From: SAR324 cluster bacterium
GTDB lineage: Bacteria; SAR324; XYD2-FULL-50-16; JAERRU01
Assembly (NCBI GenBank): GCA_016735295.1
Contig: JAERRU010000024.1
Location: forward strand, 1-52,959
Length of the DNA stretch: 52,959 nt
Direction of reading: 5' to 3'
This document shows, piece after piece, positions 18,039 through 27,136 of this stretch (position 1 is its first letter; each line of letters starts with the position of its first letter). Made by a program: the position numbers and the translations under genes. Below the pieces are notes generated by a model. The model was not told the DNA's origin, ran no database searches, and was given only the letters and a program-made list of their open reading frames with translations.

Positions 18039-18938
18039 TTAATAAACCTCAATATTCCACCGCCCGGCTAAGCGGAGTTCCTTTTTAAATATTGGCCAAT
18101 CATAACCTAGCTCGGTGGTAATTTTTTCAAATAGATCGCTTATCGATTCTTCCATACCCTTTAGGCCACAAACATAAACAGCGAAATTTTTATTAGCAAT
18201 TATCGATTTAATAGCCTCATAGTCTGATAGCATTTTATCGGCCACATAAAGACGTGAGCCTGATTGATTTTTCTCTTCTCGAGACAAAGCTAAATTAAGA
18301 TTAAAGCCAGCTTTTTGGCAAAGATCAATTAATTCTTGATTATAAGAATTGCAATATAAAGCTTCTTTTTGTCGTTTGAATCCTAGATACAAAAAGCCCT
18401 TACCTAGCCATTTAGATGGGCTTTGGCTGATGTGTTGCAAAAATCCCCGAAAGGGAGCTACTCCGGTGCCGGTGCCAATTAAGATAAGATCAACTTGATT
18501 GCTAGCGGGTAAAAGCATAATTCTCCCAGTAGCGTTAATAATAGGAATTTTATCGCCCTTTTTGCTGTTACACAGAAAATCAGAACAGGTGCCAAAAACA
18601 TCTTTTTGGTCGCTATCTTGGTAAACAAGCCGTTTGACGCTCAAAGAAAGGCTAAGCAGGCCTTCATTATCCCCATCTCTAGCAGAAGATATGCTATAAA
18701 GGCGTGCTTTTAATTTTCGACCATCATCTCTTTGACCTGGTGGGATAACTCCAATTGATTGCCCCTCTAAATAGGTTATGCCACTATTTTTTATGTCTAG
18801 GGTTATATGAAAAGTTTGATCGGCACTATCAACTTTTGATAGCTCATAATGCTGAGTGACAGTTGCTAGGTAAGGATTTTTGATTTTATAAGAAGCACCT
18901 TTTGTGGGTACCAATTTATCTAATTTAGGGATAGACAT
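18039..18938 (-). CDS. Plant-type ferredoxin-NADP+ reductase
   Basis: FAD enzyme exchanging electrons between NADPH and ferredoxin or flavodoxin. It looks like a plastidic/cyanobacterial-class FNR, not the usual bacterial Fpr. Matching segments are YKIKNPYLATV, YLEGQSIGVIPPG, the FAD site RLYSISS, CSDFLCNSKKGD, the NADP site GTGTGVAPFRGFL, the segment YVCGLKGMEESI, and the C-terminal RWNIEVY. In this class the final Tyr stacks on the flavin. At 299 aa it is close to a mature plant FNR and has no transit peptide. It follows the 7TM-HD gene by 52 bp and may be in the same transcript. Confidence 0.9.
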   Translation of the reverse strand: MSIPKLDKLVPTKGASYKIKNPYLATVTQHYELSKVDSADQTFHITLDIKNSGITYLEGQSIGVIPPGQRDDGRKLKARLYSISSARDGDNEGLLSLSLSVKRLVYQDSDQKDVFGTCSDFLCNSKKGDKIPIINATGRIMLLPASNQVDLILIGTGTGVAPFRGFLQHISQSPSKWLGKGFLYLGFKRQKEALYCNSYNQELIDLCQKAGFNLNLALSREEKNQSGSRLYVADKMLSDYEAIKSIIANKNFAVYVCGLKGMEESISDLFEKITTELGYDWPIFKKELRLAGRWNIEVY

Positions 18939-18990
18939 ATTTTATATAAAAATAAAATTTAATAATTTAATAAATAGATAAGTTATTAAG

Positions 18991-21558
18991 TTAACTGGGT
19001 TTGGTATAAATACGAGAATGATTTTGTGCTATTAGCATATCAGTATAAACGGCTTGAATCGCTTTAAAATCTCTTAAGTTTATGCGAGAATCATCAAGTT
19101 GACCATCTTCTAAGATATGATTAGATACATTTTTAACCACATCGGCTATCTTTGTCAAGCTTGGGCTACTAAGACTGCGTACGGCGGCTTCGCAAACATC
19201 GGCGATCATAATTAAAGCAGATTCAGGGCTTTGTGGTTTTGGCCCTGGGTAACGGAATTTTTTTTCATCAACTTGCTGGGCGTCAATCAAACCTAGGGCT
19301 AATTTTTCTTGTGCCCGCACATAAAAATATCTAACCAAGCTTGTTCCGTGATGTTCTTCAATAATATCAGTTAGCTGCCTGCCAAGATGATATTTTTTTG
19401 CCAACTCTTTTCCTTTGGCCACATGACCAATTATTATTTCTTTGGATTTTATAGGGTCATCCATTAACAGGTGGGTATTTTTTGCGTAACCACGCATATT
19501 TTCAATGAAAAAGCTGGGATTATGGATTTTACCTATATCGTGATAGTAGGCGGCGATTCGGCAAAACAAAGCATTAGCCCCAATTTTCATCGCCCCTGCT
19601 TCAGAAATTGCCCCCACTGACATAGAGTGATAGTAAGACCCGGGAGCCTTTTCCATTAATTCTTTAAGAACGGGATGATTGGTCGTTGACCATTCCAGCA
19701 AATTAATATCAGTTTTTACATCAAATAATCGCTCTAGCATGGGCAAAAGAACCGTAGCTGAAATAACAGAAATAAGAGCCCCTATCGCTCCACAAAACAT
19801 GCTTAGCCCGATTACCGTAAAATTTACCCCTTCTGCCGTGCTAGGATAATTTAAGGCACTAATTATGATCACTAAGAAAGCATTTACAAAGGCAAGTTTC
19901 ACCCCGATTAATAAAATAGCGGAGCGACTAGCCACTTTAATGTTAACCAACAGCAACCCTAGAACTATATTACTTAGCAAAGTAAACAGCAAACCATTAG
20001 GATTACCTGTAAATAATAACGAAGTAAAAATAGCACTAGCAATGCTTATCGCTATCGCTATTTCATAGCGAATTAAAATGGTGGCTAAAATCGAGGAAAT
20101 ACCAATTGGCATTATATAAAGCTGAGCCATCCTTAAAAAAGAGGGAAAGCTGTTAAATATAGGAATGCTTATCTCCAAAATAAAGCCAGATAATAATATT
20201 TGTATTAGCAGGCTAGTTAGGGTGATGAGCGTCCATTTTCGCCTATATCTTAAGAGCTCTATGTGCTTGTAGGGGGAATTGGTGACCAATAGCAAAATAC
20301 CTATGCTAAGCAGAACTAAGACTAGTAAGCCAAGAATTCTGGGGTATTTGACGATGTTAGTATTAACTTTTTGATAATTTTGCAATAAAGCCACCTTTTC
20401 TGGTGATATTTTTTCTCCTTGCCTAATTAGCACCTCACCTTTTTTAAGCCAGATTCTAACATCTCTAATTTCATTGGTGGTAGCGGTTAGCTCTTGGCTA
20501 GTTATTTGGTCGCTATAAAGCAAATTGGCAGAGACAATTTGGCTAAGAAAGAGTTTATATAATTCATTAGTTTTTTCGCTTTCCCATTGTCTTGCGTATT
20601 GGCTTGCAACTTGGCTTATGATGGATGACTTATCGGTTACAGTGGCTAAGGTAGCAAATTTTTCAAATACATGGTTTGGTTTAATTATATTTACCGCAGT
20701 GGTAGTTTTTTTGGAAAAGATAGTTTTATCTTCAATGAAAGGAGATTGATGAATCTCTTTAATTATCTTTTTAAGATTTACCTCTAAAGATTTATCAGCT
20801 AACAATTGGCGAAGATAAATTTTATTATCAACTAAAAAAGAGATAGGAATACCAAGATTAGTTAATAGAGTTTCTATTAATTTTTGATGGTCTTGGGCTA
20901 ATTTTTGATTGGTTTGCTTAACGAAGGAGGCAAAATCAGTATCAAAAGTTTTTTTAATAGAAAGGTAGTCTTGTAAAATTATTTGTTGCTTAGCTAGCCG
21001 GTCAAAATTTTTCTCTATGTCGGCTAGATTGTTGGTTGATGGGGAAGAATTAGTTTTATCATCCTTATTTTTAGCAGAGGAGGTGAGAAGGAGGGATGGT
21101 TTAAAATTTTGAGCGTCTAGCAAATCTCTTTGTTTAATTTGAGCAGATACTATAGCAAAAAATTTATGATGATGCTTTGTATCAACCTTTTCAATTAGGG
21201 CAAGCAGAGGTTTTTCTTTTTTTCGATATTCTTCAAACACTTTATCCAACAAAGCTAAATCTTGCTGAAGGGCTAGATCGTTTGTAGTAAAGAAAAGGCC
21301 AGTATTTTTTGCGGCTTGGTTTTTTAGAAGATTGGTGGTGTGCTCATCTATTATTTGTACATCGCTTTGTACTATTATATCGTGCTTGGCCACCGAATAA
21401 GCTCTTAATGGGCTTTCTAAAAAAGTTAAGGGAGGCGATAATTGATAAACAATCAATAAAATTATAATGCTAGCCGTCAAATAAAACGGCCATCTTGAGC
21501 TTTTGTCTGCATATAATTTTCCGAAAAGAGAATAGATTTTACAAAATATGCTATCCAT
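18991..21558 (-). CDS. 7TM-HD domain protein (PgpH-like cyclic dinucleotide phosphodiesterase)
   Basis: A large membrane protein whose layout matches PgpH: an N-terminal helix (residues 23-41), an extracytoplasmic 7TMR-HDED region to about 400, a seven-helix block (about 405-625), and a C-terminal cytoplasmic HD domain. The HD motif is in AAYYHDIGKIHNP near residue 672, followed by IIGHVAKGKELAKKYHLG and IEEHHGTSLVRYFY. Characterised members hydrolyse c-di-AMP. No diadenylate cyclase gene is in this window. dapE ends 3 bp upstream, so the two are co-transcribed. The length (855 aa) is longer than Listeria PgpH, owing to the extracytoplasmic region. Confidence 0.85.
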   Translation of the reverse strand: MDSIFCKIYSLFGKLYADKSSRWPFYLTASIIILLIVYQLSPPLTFLESPLRAYSVAKHDIIVQSDVQIIDEHTTNLLKNQAAKNTGLFFTTNDLALQQDLALLDKVFEEYRKKEKPLLALIEKVDTKHHHKFFAIVSAQIKQRDLLDAQNFKPSLLLTSSAKNKDDKTNSSPSTNNLADIEKNFDRLAKQQIILQDYLSIKKTFDTDFASFVKQTNQKLAQDHQKLIETLLTNLGIPISFLVDNKIYLRQLLADKSLEVNLKKIIKEIHQSPFIEDKTIFSKKTTTAVNIIKPNHVFEKFATLATVTDKSSIISQVASQYARQWESEKTNELYKLFLSQIVSANLLYSDQITSQELTATTNEIRDVRIWLKKGEVLIRQGEKISPEKVALLQNYQKVNTNIVKYPRILGLLVLVLLSIGILLLVTNSPYKHIELLRYRRKWTLITLTSLLIQILLSGFILEISIPIFNSFPSFLRMAQLYIMPIGISSILATILIRYEIAIAISIASAIFTSLLFTGNPNGLLFTLLSNIVLGLLLVNIKVASRSAILLIGVKLAFVNAFLVIIISALNYPSTAEGVNFTVIGLSMFCGAIGALISVISATVLLPMLERLFDVKTDINLLEWSTTNHPVLKELMEKAPGSYYHSMSVGAISEAGAMKIGANALFCRIAAYYHDIGKIHNPSFFIENMRGYAKNTHLLMDDPIKSKEIIIGHVAKGKELAKKYHLGRQLTDIIEEHHGTSLVRYFYVRAQEKLALGLIDAQQVDEKKFRYPGPKPQSPESALIMIADVCEAAVRSLSSPSLTKIADVVKNVSNHILEDGQLDDSRINLRDFKAIQAVYTDMLIAQNHSRIYTKPS

Positions 21559-21561
21559 AAT

Positions 21562-22623
21562 CTATTCGCTATAAATAAAATTAGTTAATATTTTATAGCA
21601 ATCAAGCAAAGAATTAATAGCAATTTGTTCATTTTTTTGATGTGCCTCGCTCGGGTCTCCTGGGCCAAAGTTAACGGCGTCAACCATGGCGTCATTTAAT
21701 CTGGCTATATCAGTCCAAGCTTGTTTGGGCTTGGTGATGAGGGAGTTTTGCTCCTTAAATTTAGTTAGGAGAGAGTTTTGGGAAACAACTTTGCTAGCGG
21801 GAGCACAATCGCAAAATTCTATATTAACTTCATCACCTAAAAACTCAATCGCACCTTTTTTGGCAGCAGAAATGCTTTTATGAGGAGCAAATCGCCAATT
21901 TAAATTTGCGTAAGCCCTTTCGGGGATAACATTTTTTAATTTACCAGCACTAATTTTGGTGATGGAGGTGGTTTCTATAAAATCTAATCCATCAATAGTA
22001 ACAGTGTTAGCTGGCTTAGCGGCGACTTTACTAAGCAAGGGAAGCGCCTTGTAGATTGGGTTATCCCCTTGCCAAGGCCTTGCACTGTGGCCACTTTTGC
22101 CGATAAAGGTGAGGTCTATATTCATCACTCCTAGGCAGCCACTTTGGATGTCATTTAGAGTGGGCTCTAGCACCAAGGCTAAATCAGCTTTTTTGAGCTC
22201 AGGCACTTTCAACAGAGCCGGCCCCAGCCCACTATCATTATAGGGACCTTCTTCTCCATCATAAAAGATAAATTGCAAATTAAAATTACTTTTAGCGAAA
22301 AAATCATCTTTTATTAATTTAAGCATCACCGCTAAACCCCCTTTCATATCACTAGCCCCACAGCCAAAAACTGATTTATCATCATGATAGGGAGATTTAT
22401 CTTGCTGATTGTTAACCGTGTCTGTATGCCCATAAAGAGCTAAGGTGGGCAGAGCATCTGATTTATGATAGAAATAGCACAAGGTTTTCCCAATTTTTTG
22501 GGAGGTTAAGTTAGGATTTTTTCGGCAAAAATCATCAATAAAACCAGTAATGGCCTGCTCTTTACCGGTGATAGAATCTATTTTTAATAATTGCAGTAAA
22601 ATAGTTAGTAAGTCATTTTTCAT
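21562..22623 (-). CDS. dapE: Succinyl-diaminopimelate desuccinylase (M20 family)
   Basis: Zinc hydrolase of the lysine/meso-DAP pathway, supplying peptidoglycan. The M20 metal and catalytic motifs are present: LYGHTDTV, GCGASDMKGGLAVM, FYDGEEG, LEPTLNDIQSGCLG, and the late His in EAHQKNE. GKSGHSARPWQGDNP begins the dimerisation domain. The LEPT-IQ-GCLG form is closest to the DapE subgroup best known from Actinobacteria. At 353 aa the protein is complete. Other M20 deacylases cannot be fully excluded. It is the first gene of a dapE-7TM-HD pair. Confidence 0.85.
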   Translation of the reverse strand: MKNDLLTILLQLLKIDSITGKEQAITGFIDDFCRKNPNLTSQKIGKTLCYFYHKSDALPTLALYGHTDTVNNQQDKSPYHDDKSVFGCGASDMKGGLAVMLKLIKDDFFAKSNFNLQFIFYDGEEGPYNDSGLGPALLKVPELKKADLALVLEPTLNDIQSGCLGVMNIDLTFIGKSGHSARPWQGDNPIYKALPLLSKVAAKPANTVTIDGLDFIETTSITKISAGKLKNVIPERAYANLNWRFAPHKSISAAKKGAIEFLGDEVNIEFCDCAPASKVVSQNSLLTKFKEQNSLITKPKQAWTDIARLNDAMVDAVNFGPGDPSEAHQKNEQIAINSLLDCYKILTNFIYSE

Positions 22624-22782
22624 AAATTATTTGTGGTGCTGCTTTGAAGTTACAAGATAGGTAGATTAATATTTATTAACATATTAAGCAAATTTACCTC
22701 TAAATTGGTAAGCATATAAATCTGGTAGCAGATCTCGCCGATTGACCAATAATTAAAGCTAAAACCTGATTATTCCTTTATT

Positions 22783-24534
22783 TTAATGGGGGATTACATC
22801 AACTTTTTGCAGCCCTCTAATCGCATTCATCAGAAATATTTGCGGGTTTTTTGATAGAATGCTAACTGGTATATTTTTTTCACGCAACACACCCTTACCC
22901 AACAAATACCCCCTCATCACCCCAGGTAGCAAGCCACACTCTAACGGCGGGGTGAACAGGGTGTTATCTATTTTTACCGCGATATTGGCGATAGTAGTTT
23001 CGGTGAGCATATTTTTTTTGTTGTATAGCAGTAAATCGGTAGTGCCGGTTTTCTTAAGCAGTTTTTGGTATATGCTACGATTGGTAGTTTTATGATATAA
23101 AAAATTGTTATTAGCATCTATCGGTTGTGGGGCTATTTTTATATTAGGAAAAGCCTGAAAATGTGGCGACAGGCTATCATATTTGATGGTGATTCTACCT
23201 TGTAAAGACAGAAGCAGACGTACTTTATAGGGTGTTTGTGGTTTAAAATTAGTGGTTATCTTGGTTAGCCGCTTTATGATATGGGCGCGCTCCACTTTTA
23301 TATCCCAATAATTTGCTGAGTCGGTTAACCTTGATAGATGTCCTTGTAGGAAGGGATAATTATTTTTAGACCAAAAAATAGTTTCAAGCAGGCTAAATTT
23401 TTTTGTTAAGGAGCTCTGATTGAACCAATTAGCCTTTAGCAAGCATTCGTCAAATTCTTTTTCACATTTTGAATCCCAAACTATTCCGCTACCAGTTCCA
23501 TATTCAGCTAAGCCAGTTTTTTTATCGACTAGCAAGCTTCTTATTGCTAAATTAAATTGGGCTTTTTTACCGGGCAGCCAATAGCCAATAGCGCCAGTAT
23601 ATATTTTTCTAGGAGAATCTTCAAGGGAAGAAATTATTTGTGTAGCCTTGGATTTTGGGGCTCCAGTGATAGAGGCTCCAGGAAATAAGGCTTTTAAGAT
23701 TGATGAAAGTGAGGGGTTATTTATTTTAGCGGTAACTTTAGAAATCATTTGCCAGGCACCTTGATATTTTTTTATTTCACATAGGCAACTAGTTTTTACA
23801 GAAGCAATTTCAGCTATTTTGCCTAGATCATTACGCACCATATCGGTAATCATGATGTTTTCAGCATTTTCTTTGGCAGAAAATTTTAGTTTTTGAAAGT
23901 TTTCTTTATCAGATATCGATGATAATCCCCTGCTAATAGTTCCTTTCATCGGGTGAGATTCAATTTTTTTGTTATCTAACCTAAAAAAAAGTTCAGGTGA
24001 TAAACTGCAAATAGTAAAGTGCTTAGTATCTATGTAGGAGGCGTAGGGCAAATTATTTTTTTTTATTAAATCAAAAAATACATCCTTTAAGTTACTATTC
24101 ACTCGTCCATAAGCCCTAAATGAATAATTAACTTGATAGCTCTCCCCTTGAAAAATAGAATCTTTTATTTTTATAAAATCATCTCGATATTTAGATAAAG
24201 ATATAGTAGGAAGCAACTGGGCAGAGAAATTGCGACTAGTTGATCGGTAATTGGCTAAATCAATAATCTTTGCGTCATTCAAGTTAAAGGAAGCGAACCA
24301 TAATAAAGGAAAATTAAAATCAATTTTATCTCTAACGACATAGCTATCATCAAAAGCTGGCGAGGCCTCATAACCGATAAAGCCAGCCACTACCGAGCCG
24401 TTAGCTATTTCAGCATCTATCTCCACTAGGCAGGGGGTGACTTCTTTATCGCTAAAAACCGACCATACCTTTTTAGGGCTAGTTAATTCTAACCATGATG
24501 AGGTGGTAAAGTCTTTAATTATAACAGAAACCAA
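22783..24534 (-). CDS. pabB: Fused aminodeoxychorismate synthase component I / aminodeoxychorismate lyase
   Basis: The protein makes the p-aminobenzoate part of folate. Residues 1 to about 375 are PabB (chorismate-binding): SIFQGESYQVNYSF, SPELFFRL, ESHPMKGTISRG, MITDMVRNDLGKIA and PGASITGAPK. Residues from about 385 to 583 are a PLP class IV aminotransferase of the PabC type: LLETIFWSKNNYPFLQGHLSRL, then MLTETTIANIAVKI and CGLLPGVMRGYLLG. Such fusions are known in other bacteria. The amidotransferase PabA is not in the window. It follows the PRTase-like gene by 25 bp. folA lies 20 kb away. Confidence 0.93.
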   Translation of the reverse strand: MVSVIIKDFTTSSWLELTSPKKVWSVFSDKEVTPCLVEIDAEIANGSVVAGFIGYEASPAFDDSYVVRDKIDFNFPLLWFASFNLNDAKIIDLANYRSTSRNFSAQLLPTISLSKYRDDFIKIKDSIFQGESYQVNYSFRAYGRVNSNLKDVFFDLIKKNNLPYASYIDTKHFTICSLSPELFFRLDNKKIESHPMKGTISRGLSSISDKENFQKLKFSAKENAENIMITDMVRNDLGKIAEIASVKTSCLCEIKKYQGAWQMISKVTAKINNPSLSSILKALFPGASITGAPKSKATQIISSLEDSPRKIYTGAIGYWLPGKKAQFNLAIRSLLVDKKTGLAEYGTGSGIVWDSKCEKEFDECLLKANWFNQSSLTKKFSLLETIFWSKNNYPFLQGHLSRLTDSANYWDIKVERAHIIKRLTKITTNFKPQTPYKVRLLLSLQGRITIKYDSLSPHFQAFPNIKIAPQPIDANNNFLYHKTTNRSIYQKLLKKTGTTDLLLYNKKNMLTETTIANIAVKIDNTLFTPPLECGLLPGVMRGYLLGKGVLREKNIPVSILSKNPQIFLMNAIRGLQKVDVIPH

Positions 24535-24559
24535 AGGTATGACCGCTAATTTTTAGATT

Positions 24560-25477
24560 TCAGGGTTGAGCCTTAAAAGTAATTAATAATTCCTTAATAT
24601 CAAGCTTAAATTCAGCTTTTAGGGCCTCTTTAAATCTATTTTTTTGTGTGCTAGTCAAAATTTTATCTAACCAGTCGCGGTAAAATATAGCCGCGCGAGC
24701 CTTTTTAGCTTCAGGCATGCTAGGATCAAAAGAAGCCAAAAACGGCAAAGCACCATTTTTCCTTAAATACATAGTGGCACTAGCAATTGGATTTCTCCAA
24801 TAAGAGACACAAAAAACCTTGTTCTGGCAATAATGCTCCAAAAATCTTACCCCCAGCTTTATCAATGAATGAGGCCTAATTCCATGTTTTTTTAGTCTTG
24901 CTTCTCCCCCTTGATTACGCGAAAAAATATAAATAATATCTTGGCAAATAGCCCCTTGGGATCGGAGCGAGGGCAACCAGCCATCAATAACACTTGAGCC
25001 TAAATTGAGTAAATCACTAATAAAAACATATCTTTGCTTGGGTAAAATAGAAACTATCTCTGCTGAAGCAACCATTTTTTTATTAAAGGTTAATCGCTTA
25101 ATGCGAGCATCTTTATAAAATGAAAAATGGGGACGTTTATTAAGATATGCATAAATACCAGAAAAAGGCCAATCACGCCGCTGATAACCAGCAACAAGAG
25201 TATTTTTACCAATAAAACGGTTAGCATAAGGTTCTAATATTTGGCTGACCTCTTTGAAAAGTGGATTTTTTTGGGAACTAATGGCGTGAGAAATCATTAA
25301 AGAGCTGTCATTACCAAATTTTTGCCACTTTCCTTGGTCATGAAGTAGCTTTTCAATGGATATGTAGTAAAACAAAGGAAACCCTGACGCCCCTATGCAA
25401 GGCTCTTTAAGCTCTTTAAACGCCCCAACGTCAATTAAAAGCGATTCAAGTTTATTTTTATCAAAGGGTGATAGCAT
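24560..25477 (-). CDS. Orotate phosphoribosyltransferase-like (type I PRTase fold) protein
   Basis: The middle of this 305-aa protein resembles OPRT. A VAGYQRRDWPFSGIYAYLN segment corresponds to the substrate loop. YVFISDLLNLGSSVIDG aligns with the PRPP-binding loop, normally VxVVEDLxTTGGS, and is followed by GIRPHSLIKL as in OPRT. The first acidic residue of the PRPP loop is Ser here (ISDLL instead of V[ED]DL). N- and C-terminal extensions (about 90 and 70 aa) make it longer than PyrE (about 210 aa). It may be a divergent PyrE or a PRTase with another substrate. It lies 20 bp after livF and 25 bp before pabB. Confidence 0.6.
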   Translation of the reverse strand: MLSPFDKNKLESLLIDVGAFKELKEPCIGASGFPLFYYISIEKLLHDQGKWQKFGNDSSLMISHAISSQKNPLFKEVSQILEPYANRFIGKNTLVAGYQRRDWPFSGIYAYLNKRPHFSFYKDARIKRLTFNKKMVASAEIVSILPKQRYVFISDLLNLGSSVIDGWLPSLRSQGAICQDIIYIFSRNQGGEARLKKHGIRPHSLIKLGVRFLEHYCQNKVFCVSYWRNPIASATMYLRKNGALPFLASFDPSMPEAKKARAAIFYRDWLDKILTSTQKNRFKEALKAEFKLDIKELLITFKAQP

Positions 25478-25497
25478 ATCATAAAAGCAAGTTATTG

Positions 25498-26241
25498 CTA
25501 TTTTCCCATATAGCCTTCGACAACTTCAGGATTATTAATCAGATTTTTAGCCGAATCTTCAATCTCTATTTTGCCATTAACCAAAAGATATCCCCGAGTA
25601 GATATTTTAAGAGCCATACGAGCATTTTGTTCTACTAAAAAAATAGTGGTGTCTTCCTTAGCGATTGAAACTAATGTTTTAAAAATATCTCTTATTATTA
25701 AAGGAGCTAATCCTAAACTAGGTTCATCTAATAACAACAACTTAGGGCGGCTCATCAAGGCTCGACCTACTGCTAGCATTTGTTGCTCTCCACCAGATAA
25801 AGTGCCCGCTGCTTGGTCTTTTCTTTCTTTAAGTACAGCAAATAAAGCGAATATCCGCTTTAAATCCTCATCTTTATGCTGAAATCCAAGAGGGGTGCAG
25901 CCCAATAAAAGATTTTCTAACACCGTCATTCTAGGGAAAATATGACGCCCTTCAGGAACTAACGATATCCCAAGGCGAGATATTTGATGCGTCTTAAGTG
26001 CCGTTATATCATCACCATTATAGTGAATGCTCCCCCCTACAATAGTAGGGATTTTAAATATGGAATTTAACAAAGTAGATTTACCAGCACCATTTGCTCC
26101 GATCAATGACACTATTTCTCCTCGTTTTATGGATAAAGACACCTTGCGTAATGCCTGAATTGCCCCATAAAAAACGTCTAAATCCTTAACTTCTATAATA
26201 TTATTATTATTAGGTGACATATGTTTATCAGCTGTTATCAC
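25498..26241 (-). CDS. livF: Branched-chain amino-acid ABC transporter ATP-binding protein LivF
   Basis: One of two ATPases of the Liv/HAAT importer. It has Walker A GANGAGKST, the LivF-type segment LVPEGRHIFPRMTVLENLLLG, the ABC signature LSGGEQQMLAVGRALM and Walker B LLLLDEPSLGLAP. The first ATG overlaps the livG stop by 4 bp; a second in-frame ATG lies 7 codons downstream (26220) and fits homologs about as well. It closes the livKHMGF cluster. Confidence 0.95.
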   Translation of the reverse strand: MITADKHMSPNNNNIIEVKDLDVFYGAIQALRKVSLSIKRGEIVSLIGANGAGKSTLLNSIFKIPTIVGGSIHYNGDDITALKTHQISRLGISLVPEGRHIFPRMTVLENLLLGCTPLGFQHKDEDLKRIFALFAVLKERKDQAAGTLSGGEQQMLAVGRALMSRPKLLLLDEPSLGLAPLIIRDIFKTLVSIAKEDTTIFLVEQNARMALKISTRGYLLVNGKIEIEDSAKNLINNPEVVEGYMGK

Positions 26242-27113
26242 AATTCATCATCACTAACCCCAAGGTAAGCTTCAATTACTTTTTGGTTAGATTGAATGTC
26301 TTTCGGTGCACCTTCAGCAATGACTTCTCCATGATCTAGCACTATAATTTTTTCGGATATGTCCATTACCATTCGCATATCGTGCTCAATTAAAAAGACC
26401 GTTACTTTAAATTCATCTCGCAAATCTTTAATAATTCCACTCAATTCCTCAGTCTCTCGTGCGTTAAGCCCTGCCGCTGGCTCGTCTAAACACACCAATA
26501 AAGGTGAGGTGCACATAGCTCTAGCTAGCTCTAAACGCCTGGTTTTACCATAGGCTAAAGAACCAGCTAACGCTTGTGCGTCTTTAGTTAACCCTAGCTT
26601 ATCCAACCAGAAAAAAGCTTGATCTATACATTCTTCGTGCTTTTTTTGGTAAGACTTAGTATTAAAAGTGCCGCTAAATAAATTCCAATTCAATTTTTGA
26701 TGTTGGGCAACCAGTAAATTTTCAATTACTGTCATCTCTTTAAATAAACGCACATTTTGAAATGTTCGGGCAATGCCTATTCGATTAATTTCGAATGACC
26801 CACTAAACATCTTATAATATAGTTTAGTAAAAAATTTGCTCGGTGATATAAAGTCACCCCAAATAAAATCGCGCCCTATCAAAGTAGCAATCTCTTTTAG
26901 CCCTTTCTTAGACTCAAATTCAATATCACCAGAAGTGGCAATGTAAAAACCAGTACAACAATTAAATACTGTGGTTTTGCCCGCTCCATTAGGGCCAATC
27001 ATTGCTGTGATTGAATTTTTCTTTACATTAAAACTAATATCAGATAAAGCCAAAATCCCCCCAAAGCGCATAGTCAGATTTTTAATGCTTAATACAGAAT
27101 CAGATGTTGGCAT
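26238..27113 (-). CDS. livG: Branched-chain amino-acid ABC transporter ATP-binding protein LivG
   Basis: Second ATPase of the Liv importer. It shows LTMRFGGILALSDISF, Walker A GPNGAGKTT, the LivG-specific IGIARTFQNVRLFKEMTVIENL, a signature region LAYGKTRRLELARAM (the SGGQ is replaced by AYGK, as is usual in LivG), Walker B LLVCLDEPAAGLN and the C-terminal EAYLG. It has 291 aa, with an insertion of about 40 aa after the Walker A strand. It overlaps livF by 4 bp and follows livM by 23 bp. Confidence 0.95.
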   Translation of the reverse strand: MPTSDSVLSIKNLTMRFGGILALSDISFNVKKNSITAMIGPNGAGKTTVFNCCTGFYIATSGDIEFESKKGLKEIATLIGRDFIWGDFISPSKFFTKLYYKMFSGSFEINRIGIARTFQNVRLFKEMTVIENLLVAQHQKLNWNLFSGTFNTKSYQKKHEECIDQAFFWLDKLGLTKDAQALAGSLAYGKTRRLELARAMCTSPLLVCLDEPAAGLNARETEELSGIIKDLRDEFKVTVFLIEHDMRMVMDISEKIIVLDHGEVIAEGAPKDIQSNQKVIEAYLGVSDDEL

Positions 27114-27136
27114 TTTTTTGCTATCTATTTTTATAT

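Noticed and set aside
17980-18104. Direct repeat near the tyrosine recombinase as an att site pair
   Set aside because: The recombinase lies outside the repeat, the repeat encloses only about 50 bp, and it is explained by duplication of the fpr 3' end.
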